DNA from: JBGYPP01 sp041838515
Lineage (GTDB): Bacteria; Bacillota; Clostridia; Lachnospirales; Lachnospiraceae
Assembly: GCA_041838515.1 (NCBI GenBank)
Contig: JBGYPP010000087.1
Coordinates: forward strand, 1 to 11,981
Reading direction: 5' to 3'
Length of the DNA stretch: 11,981 bases
The notes beneath the pieces are model-generated. The model was not told the DNA's origin. It did no database searches and saw only the letters and a program-made list of their open reading frames with translations. Shown piece by piece: positions 8,001 through 11,981 of this stretch. Position 1 is the stretch's first letter; each line of letters opens with the position of its first letter. Both the position numbers and the translations under genes were made by a program.

Positions 8001-8864
8001 ATGAAAACCAAGGCGGCTACCATAGCCAAGAATTATCTCTTAATGACAGTGGCCTGCGGCATTTTTGCCGCTTCTATCAGCTTTTTTCTGGATCCCAATT
8101 CCCTGGCGCCCGGAGGCGTGTCCGGCCTGGCCATTATTTTGGACCGGATCAGCGGTATACAGACCGGCATATGGTTATTGATGCTCAATATACCTCTGTT
8201 AATCCTGTCTGTCTGGAAATTTGGCTGGAAAACCACGATATCCACAATTTATTGTACAATATTATCCTCCTTTTTGATCAACAAGATGTCCTATTATGGG
8301 GCGCTGACCAGCGAGCCCTTTGTGGCGGCGCTGGCTGGAGGCGTGCTGATGGCCGTGGGCATGGGCCTGGTCTTTAAGGGGGGAGGCACTACCGGGGGAG
8401 CGGATATTATCATCAAGCTGCTCAAGCGTAAATTTCCCCATCTGCCCACCGGCAGGCTGTTTCTGGCCTTTGACATTATGGTGGTTTCCGCCTCGGCGCT
8501 GGTGTTCCGCAATGTGGACAGGGCCTTTTATGCGGGCTTTACAGTGATGGTCACAGCCCAGGTGCTGGACATGGTCCTCTATGGACGGGATGAGGCCAAG
8601 CTGATCTATATTATCTCCGACCAATCCTGGAATATCACGGACAGGCTGCTGCGGGAGCTGGATGTGGGAGCCACCCATATACGGGCCAGCGGGGCGTACA
8701 GCGGCAAGGAGAAGGATGTGATTTTCTGCGCTATCAAGAAGAATATAGCCCCCCGGGCGGAGCAGATCGTGCGGGAGGAGGATCCCCAGGCCTTTATGAT
8801 AGTCAGCAGCGCTTCGGAGATCTATGGCGAGGGGTACAAGAGTTATTTTGGGGAGAAATTATAG
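8001..8864 (+). CDS. YitT family membrane protein (DUF161/DUF2179)
   Basis: A multi-pass membrane protein of unknown transport or sensing role. The 287-residue product has about six hydrophobic segments, roughly at 12-30, 37-50, 55-72, 78-95, 106-127 and 155-193. Family motifs are visible: DPNSLAPGGVSGLA at 31-44 and FKGGGTTGGADII at 125-137. A soluble C-terminal DUF2179 domain covers about 222-277, with a conserved GAYSGKEKDVIFC stretch. DUF2179 is a small cytoplasmic domain; in some relatives it binds a ligand, which cannot be judged here. The ATG lies 23 bases after the threonine ammonia-lyase stop codon, with a G-run plus AGGT upstream, so co-transcription is likely. Bacillota carry several paralogues (YitT, YpjC, YqfU, YvjA types) and I cannot choose among them. 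Confidence 0.9.
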   Translation: MKTKAATIAKNYLLMTVACGIFAASISFFLDPNSLAPGGVSGLAIILDRISGIQTGIWLLMLNIPLLILSVWKFGWKTTISTIYCTILSSFLINKMSYYGALTSEPFVAALAGGVLMAVGMGLVFKGGGTTGGADIIIKLLKRKFPHLPTGRLFLAFDIMVVSASALVFRNVDRAFYAGFTVMVTAQVLDMVLYGRDEAKLIYIISDQSWNITDRLLRELDVGATHIRASGAYSGKEKDVIFCAIKKNIAPRAEQIVREEDPQAFMIVSSASEIYGEGYKSYFGEKL

Positions 8865-8868
8865 ATAC

Positions 8869-8912
8869 GCACAGTCGGATACGAAGGAAATCTTATCCTG
8901 GCACAGTCTGAT
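8869..8912 (+). repeat. Direct repeat in the argH leader
   Basis: GCACAGTCGGAT (8869-8880) and GCACAGTCTGAT (8901-8912) match at 11 of 12 positions. They start 32 bases apart, close to three helical turns, the spacing expected of two operator sites bound on one DNA face. They do not resemble the AT-rich ARG box of ArgR/AhrC. The repeat is seen directly; an operator role is inference, and a role in RNA structure is equally possible. Confidence 0.5.
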
Positions 8913-9008
8913 GCCGGGCAAAATAACGGCATATGGATTTACAATTGCGGCAAAAAATCTGAGAGTGGGGCAACTCTAGCAATAGAGGGTTGGACGAGGA
9001 AGAATCCT
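8877..9008 (+). other. Candidate structured 5' leader of argH
   Basis: The 191 bases between the YitT-family gene and argH hold several short inverted repeats. GGATA 8877-8881 pairs with TATCC 8894-8898. GGCA 8900-8903 pairs with TGCC 8912-8915, competing with ATGCCG 8911-8916 pairing with CGGCAT 8927-8932. AGAGT 8962-8966 pairs with ACTCT 8973-8977, competing with CTCTA 8974-8978 pairing with TAGAG 8983-8987, the latter closed by a GCAA tetraloop. AGGA 8997-9000 pairs with TCCT 9005-9008. Two pairs of mutually exclusive hairpins suggest a switchable leader, but stems are short and no strong U-tract terminator follows. A 22-codon frame (ATG 8911 to TAG 8977-8979) runs through it without a nearby ribosome binding site. 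It matches no riboswitch or T-box consensus I know. No clear promoter was found here. Confidence 0.3.
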
Positions 9009-9055
9009 TTCTTTCAGCATTTCAGACGGGTAGGCAGAAGCGGGAGGAAAAAAAT

Positions 9056-10447
9056 ATGGCTACGCTTTGGGGCGGTAGATTTACCAAGAATACCCATGAG
9101 GAGGCTTTTGCCTTTAACGCCTCACTGTCCTTTGACATCAGGCTGTTGGAGGTGGATATAGAGGGCAGTCTGGCCCATGGCCGTATGCTGCATAGCATAG
9201 GAATACTAAACGATAAGGAATACGAGGATGTGAAAAATGCCCTCCTATCCCTCTTGGAGGACTGGCGGCAGGGGCGCTGGCAGCCGGATATGGCCCAGGA
9301 GGATGTGCACAGCCTGGTGGAATCGGCGCTGGTGTCGCGCATAGGCGAGGCCGGCAAGAAGCTGCACACCGGCCGGAGCCGCAATGATCAGGTGGCTTTG
9401 GATATGCGCCTGTATACCAAGAGGCGTATGGAGGGAACCCGGGATCTGCTGCGGGATTTGCTGGGCGTTTTGCTCTCGCTGATGGAGGCCCATACCCGCA
9501 CATATATGCCCGGTTTTACCCATCTGCAAAAGGCCCAGCCCACCACCTTATCCCATCATCTGGGCGCATATTTTTCCATGTTCCGCAGGGATTGGGGGCG
9601 GCTGGGGGATGCGTTGGCGCGTATGGATGTATGCCCCCTCGGGGCAGGGGCCTTGGCCGGAACGGTCTATGCCCTGGACAGGGAGATGGTGGCCGGGGAT
9701 CTGGGTTTTGGCGGCATTACGGCCAACAGCATGGATTCGGTGTCGGATAGAGATTACCTGGTGGAATGCCTGTCTGCTCTCTCTTTGGTGATGATGCACC
9801 TTTCCCGCTTCTGTGAGGAGTTGATCCTGTGGAACAGCCAGGAGTTTGCCTTTGCGGAGATGGACGATGCCTATGCCACCGGCAGTTCCATCATGCCCCA
9901 GAAGAAAAATCCCGATGTGGCGGAGCTGGTGCGGGGCAAGACAGGCCGGGTATATGGACATCTCTTTTCCCTGCTGACCGTGCTAAAGGGTCTGCCGCTG
10001 GCATATAACAAGGATATGCAGGAGGATAAGGAGGCGGCCTTTGACGCCTTTGACACGGCGGATGCCTGTCTATCCCTCTTTGGGCAAATGCTGTCGGCGG
10101 CCAGATTTGACCGGGAGAAGATGGCGGCCAGCGCCATGGGCGGGTATACCAATGCTACGGATGTGGCGGATTATCTGGTGGAGAGGGGCATGGCTTTCAG
10201 GGATGCCCACCATGTCAGCGGCCGTCTGGTGCTGCTGGCCATAGAACGTGGGCTGCCTTTGGAGGCGCTGCCCCTGGAGGACTGGCAGGCCCACAGCCCC
10301 CTCTTTGGAGAGGACATCTATAAGTCCATCAGCCTGGAGAGCTGTGTGGGCCGCCGCAATACAGCCGGAGGCCCCGGGCCGGAGGCCATGGAGGCCCAGC
10401 TGGCGCAGGCCAGGGCGTTTTTGCAGGAGATAGGCAAAGGGGCATAG
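9056..10447 (+). CDS. argH: Argininosuccinate lyase
   Basis: This cytoplasmic enzyme cleaves argininosuccinate to arginine and fumarate, the last step of arginine synthesis. The 463-residue product is full length. It begins MATLWGGRF, the standard ArgH N-terminus, and contains HTGRSRNDQV (substrate-binding region), THLQKAQPTTLSHHL with the catalytic histidine region, and the fumarase/aspartase superfamily signature GSSIMPQKKNPD at about 276-287, whose flexible-loop serine (Ser277 or Ser278) is the catalytic acid/base. ATG 9056 is chosen because GGGAGG lies just upstream and the homology starts there; the frame remains open back to a TTG at 8990, which is not supported. It stands without argG or other arg genes in the window and has its own leader region, so independent control is likely. 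Its end is 15 bases from the end of the convergent azlD. Confidence 0.97.
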   Translation: MATLWGGRFTKNTHEEAFAFNASLSFDIRLLEVDIEGSLAHGRMLHSIGILNDKEYEDVKNALLSLLEDWRQGRWQPDMAQEDVHSLVESALVSRIGEAGKKLHTGRSRNDQVALDMRLYTKRRMEGTRDLLRDLLGVLLSLMEAHTRTYMPGFTHLQKAQPTTLSHHLGAYFSMFRRDWGRLGDALARMDVCPLGAGALAGTVYALDREMVAGDLGFGGITANSMDSVSDRDYLVECLSALSLVMMHLSRFCEELILWNSQEFAFAEMDDAYATGSSIMPQKKNPDVAELVRGKTGRVYGHLFSLLTVLKGLPLAYNKDMQEDKEAAFDAFDTADACLSLFGQMLSAARFDREKMAASAMGGYTNATDVADYLVERGMAFRDAHHVSGRLVLLAIERGLPLEALPLEDWQAHSPLFGEDIYKSISLESCVGRRNTAGGPGPEAMEAQLAQARAFLQEIGKGA

Positions 10448-10465
10448 CCTATACGTCTAAGGCTA
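10445..10465. repeat. Inverted repeat spanning both stop codons at the argH/azlD junction
   Basis: TAGCCT (10445-10450) and AGGCTA (10460-10465) form a perfect six-base inverted repeat with a nine-base loop. The left arm begins with the argH TAG stop codon and the right arm carries the azlD TAG on the other strand. Neither side is followed by a T run, so it is at best a weak bidirectional terminator. No other terminator is visible between the two convergent genes. Confidence 0.4.
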
Positions 10466-10798
10466 AAACACCCACTGCACCAGCATCATATAGCCGGCTG
10501 TGCCCCCGGCTATGGACAACAGCATTTGTCCTCTCCAAAGGTGCAGGACGGCGGTGATGGCTATGCCGGCCAGTTCCGGCAGGCCTCGGGTGCCGGAGAG
10601 CCATTGGACATGTTTGAGGCAGTAGACCACCAGCATGCCAAATATGGCGCAGGGCAGGGCCTTGCCCAGGTACTGCACAAATCGGGGCGTGGGTTTTTTG
10701 GAGGAGAATATCCAAAAGGGGAGAAAGCGGGTCAGCATGGTGCCTAGAATGCACAGGGCTATGATGATGATCTGCTGGGTCAGGGTCATGGGACTCAT
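10463..10798 (-). CDS. azlD: AzlD family branched-chain amino-acid transporter subunit
   Basis: This small membrane partner of AzlC is named from azaleucine resistance in Bacillus subtilis. AzlCD/YgaZH pairs export branched-chain amino acids and analogues. The 111-residue product has four hydrophobic segments, about 8-30, 44-62, 74-88 and 91-110, and the family's TRFLPFWIF segment near residues 23-31. Its ATG overlaps the azlC stop codon as ATGA, so translation is coupled. The run of Glu codons at the azlC C-terminus (GAGGAGGAGG on the minus strand) doubles as its ribosome binding site. A second ATG three codons in is possible. Family assignment is firm; the exact substrate is inferred from the family only. 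Confidence 0.92.
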   Translation of the reverse strand: MSPMTLTQQIIIIALCILGTMLTRFLPFWIFSSKKPTPRFVQYLGKALPCAIFGMLVVYCLKHVQWLSGTRGLPELAGIAITAVLHLWRGQMLLSIAGGTAGYMMLVQWVF

Positions 10799-11502
10799 TT
10801 GGCCTCCTCCTCTTCATTCAGCCTAGCCTGCAGGGGCTTTCTGGCCAATGTCAGTATGGCCAGTATACACAGCATGGGGGGTATCATAAAGGCATCGGCG
10901 CCAAATACGGCCAGGCAGAGAGCGCTGGCCCCTATGCCTATGGCGCCGGTGCTTTTTTCTTTTTCTTTTTTCCACTGCTCCAAGAAGATGGCTACAAACA
11001 TGGCGGTCATGACAAATTCCAGTCCCTCTGTGTCAATTTTTAGCCAGGGGCCTATCAGCGCGCCCAAGGTGGAGCCGGACACCCAATAGAGGTGGTTGAG
11101 AGCTGTGACAAAAAACATAAACCATTGGGGATCCACATCCTCAGGAATCTTGGCCGTGTAATTGATAGAAAAGGATTCGTCGCACATGCCAAAGATCAGG
11201 TAGGGCTTGGCCCAAGTCATATCCTTGAAGCGGTCCAGCATGGTGATGCCGTAGAAGAGATGCCTGGCTTGGACCAAAAGGGATATGCTTATCGCCGCCA
11301 GAGGGGAAAAGGCGGAAACCAGCAATTGGACGGCTATAAATTCCAGGGAACCGCCAAAAATCAGCAGGCTCATAAAAAGAGGGTAGAGAAAGGGAAAGCC
11401 GTGTATATGCATGAGAATGCCATAGGCCAGACCCAGAAAACAAAAGCCCGCAAATATGGGCAGGGTGTGGGGGAAAGCGGCTTTTAGGGCTTTTATCTTC
11501 AT
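10795..11502 (-). CDS. azlC: AzlC family branched-chain amino-acid exporter
   Basis: This is the large subunit of the AzlCD exporter, an integral membrane protein that with AzlD exports leucine, isoleucine, valine or analogues. The 235-residue product has about five to seven hydrophobic segments (around 13-32, 37-62, 64-77, 126-150, 162-175 and 186-220). AzlC landmarks are GLAYGIL (24-30), the conserved QARHLFYG (78-85) and FGMCDES (104-110). The start MKIKALKAAFPHTLP at 11502 has GGGAGA upstream and matches the usual N-terminus; the frame runs open to 11622, but the extra 40 residues carry no family similarity and begin at the -35 region of the likely promoter. It forms a two-gene minus-strand operon with azlD, opposite to all other genes here. 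A threonine ammonia-lyase gene nearby fits a branched-chain amino-acid theme. Confidence 0.93.
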   Translation of the reverse strand: MKIKALKAAFPHTLPIFAGFCFLGLAYGILMHIHGFPFLYPLFMSLLIFGGSLEFIAVQLLVSAFSPLAAISISLLVQARHLFYGITMLDRFKDMTWAKPYLIFGMCDESFSINYTAKIPEDVDPQWFMFFVTALNHLYWVSGSTLGALIGPWLKIDTEGLEFVMTAMFVAIFLEQWKKEKEKSTGAIGIGASALCLAVFGADAFMIPPMLCILAILTLARKPLQARLNEEEEAK

Positions 11503-11593
11503 ATAGATCTCCCTTGAGGCAGGCATATGTCTGGTGTCACAGGGCATTTTGGCTTGTAAAGGGAAGCGGCCAAATGAAAAAATGAATAGCGAC

Positions 11594-11622
11594 AGCATAG
11601 CGCAGTTGTATCGCAATTGCAA
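11594..11622 (-). promoter_or_regulatory. Promoter of azlCD
   Basis: Read on the minus strand, TTGCAA (11622-11617) and TATGCT (11599-11594) are separated by exactly 17 bases, a good sigma-A-type promoter. The -10 box lies about 91 bases before the azlC start codon, leaving a leader of about 80 bases. The palindrome GCAATTGC (11613-11620) overlaps the -35 box and could be an operator half for an amino-acid-responsive regulator; that is inference. Confidence 0.6.
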
Positions 11623-11635
11623 GCTGTCTTGTCAG

Positions 11636-11687
11636 CAGGGAAAGGATTCAGGGAAAGGAGTCAGGGAAAGGAGGCGGGGAAAGGAGA
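11636..11687 (+). repeat. Four tandem 13-bp repeats
   Basis: Four consecutive 13-base units start at 11636, 11649, 11662 and 11675. The shared core is CAGGGAAAGGA with two variable end bases; the last unit has CGGGG instead of CAGGG. All units are purine-rich on the plus strand, giving a polypurine tract. The array lies just upstream of the -35 box of azlCD. Each unit contains a Shine-Dalgarno-like AGGA. Its role is unknown; it could be a slippage-prone spacer, a protein-binding array, or a simple microsatellite. Confidence 0.8.
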
Positions 11688-11981
11688 TGGGGGGAGTTTT
11701 TTCCTGGGTTGGCGGCTGGAAGTTTGTTCTGGCAGTGGGGTTAAGTCATGGCCTGATGTGGGCGGTTTGGTATTTTTTTCAGCGGGGGATGACCTTTGCC
11801 CTGGTTGGGGGGGACGGATTTTTTGGTCTGGCGGTTTGCTGGGAGATGAGCAGAATTATGCCAGACGGATATCAAAATCGATATTCAGAATAAAAACAGA
11901 CAAAATAGAAATAATATCAAATTGTATAGAAAAAAGAAAAAAGACGAAGTAGAAGAAATAATAGAAAAAAAACAGAAGAAA

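Larger units (their letters stand above)
11503..11981. other. 479-base region without a convincing gene
   Basis: This holds the azlCD leader and promoter, the 13-bp repeat array, then about 190 bases very rich in G and T and poor in C on the plus strand, and a final stretch from about 11889 that is strongly A-rich (AAAAACAG, GAAAAAAG and similar). A plus-strand frame from ATG 11687 to TAA 11893 would encode a 68-residue Trp- and Gly-rich peptide with one hydrophobic segment (VLAVGLSHGLMWAVWYFF). Its ribosome binding site would be the last repeat unit, directly abutting the ATG, and base composition looks non-coding, so I do not call it a gene. Frames at the A-rich tail stay open to the window edge on both strands but are low-complexity and have no start signal. 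Confidence 0.5.

Noticed and set aside
8990..9055. Longer argH starting with TTG at 8990
   Set aside because: The extra 22 residues are outside the conserved MATLWGGRF start, which has its own GGGAGG site.
10364..10390. GCCGGAGGCC repeats near the argH end as a terminator
   Set aside because: They are direct repeats within the argH coding sequence without a T run, best explained by Gly/Pro/Glu codons.
11503..11622. Longer azlC starting at 11622
   Set aside because: The extension crosses the likely promoter and has no AzlC similarity; MKIKALKAAF at 11502 has a proper ribosome binding site.
11687..11893. 68-residue Trp-rich small membrane protein
   Set aside because: The Shine-Dalgarno-like bases abut the ATG, the frame is in G/T-skewed DNA that looks non-coding, and no family is recognised.
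1..11981. CRISPR, insertion sequence, prophage, defence or toxin-antitoxin system
   Set aside because: No spaced repeats of CRISPR type, transposase motifs, terminal inverted repeats or defence-family motifs were found; nearly all the DNA is accounted for by ordinary genes.

Overview
The window is a chromosomal housekeeping region of a Gram-positive bacterium, most likely a member of the Clostridia (Bacillota). The gene order plsX-acpP-rnc-smc-ftsY is a classic Firmicutes arrangement. The fabD/fabG genes that lie between plsX and acpP in Bacillus are absent. The acyl carrier protein has the DSLDIFQI form familiar from Clostridia, FtsY lacks the acidic A domain, and a YitT-family protein is present. 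The DNA is visibly GC-rich, yet isoleucine is written mainly as ATA and arginine often as AGG. Genus and species cannot be read from this.

Layout. Positions 1-143 are a G/T-rich upstream region with a six-tract G-quadruplex motif and a small AT-rich pocket holding a plausible promoter. Positions 144-8864 hold seven tightly packed forward genes: plsX, acpP, rnc, smc, ftsY, a threonine ammonia-lyase (ilvA/tdcB type) and a YitT-family membrane protein. Gaps are short, rnc and smc overlap by 35 bases, and the ribosome binding site of the threonine ammonia-lyase gene covers the ftsY stop codon. The only terminator-like hairpin inside the cluster lies between acpP and rnc. A 191-base non-coding stretch (8865-9055) with repeats and alternative hairpins precedes argH (9056-10447). 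argH converges, with a 15-base spacer, on an azlC-azlD pair on the minus strand (10463-11502). The last 479 bases hold a good minus-strand promoter for azlCD, a 13-bp tandem repeat, a G/T-rich stretch and an A-rich tail, with no convincing gene.

How the genes fit together. PlsX and AcpP serve phospholipid and fatty-acid synthesis. RNase III processes structured RNA, SMC organises and segregates the chromosome, and FtsY is the receptor for SRP-dependent membrane targeting. The remaining genes lean towards amino acids: threonine ammonia-lyase makes 2-oxobutyrate (the isoleucine precursor), AzlCD is a branched-chain amino-acid exporter, and ArgH makes arginine. I find no mobile element, CRISPR array, tRNA or rRNA, and no clear undescribed multi-gene system. 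The most unusual material is non-coding: the argH leader, the acpP-rnc hairpin, the G-quadruplex motif and the 13-bp repeat upstream of azlC.
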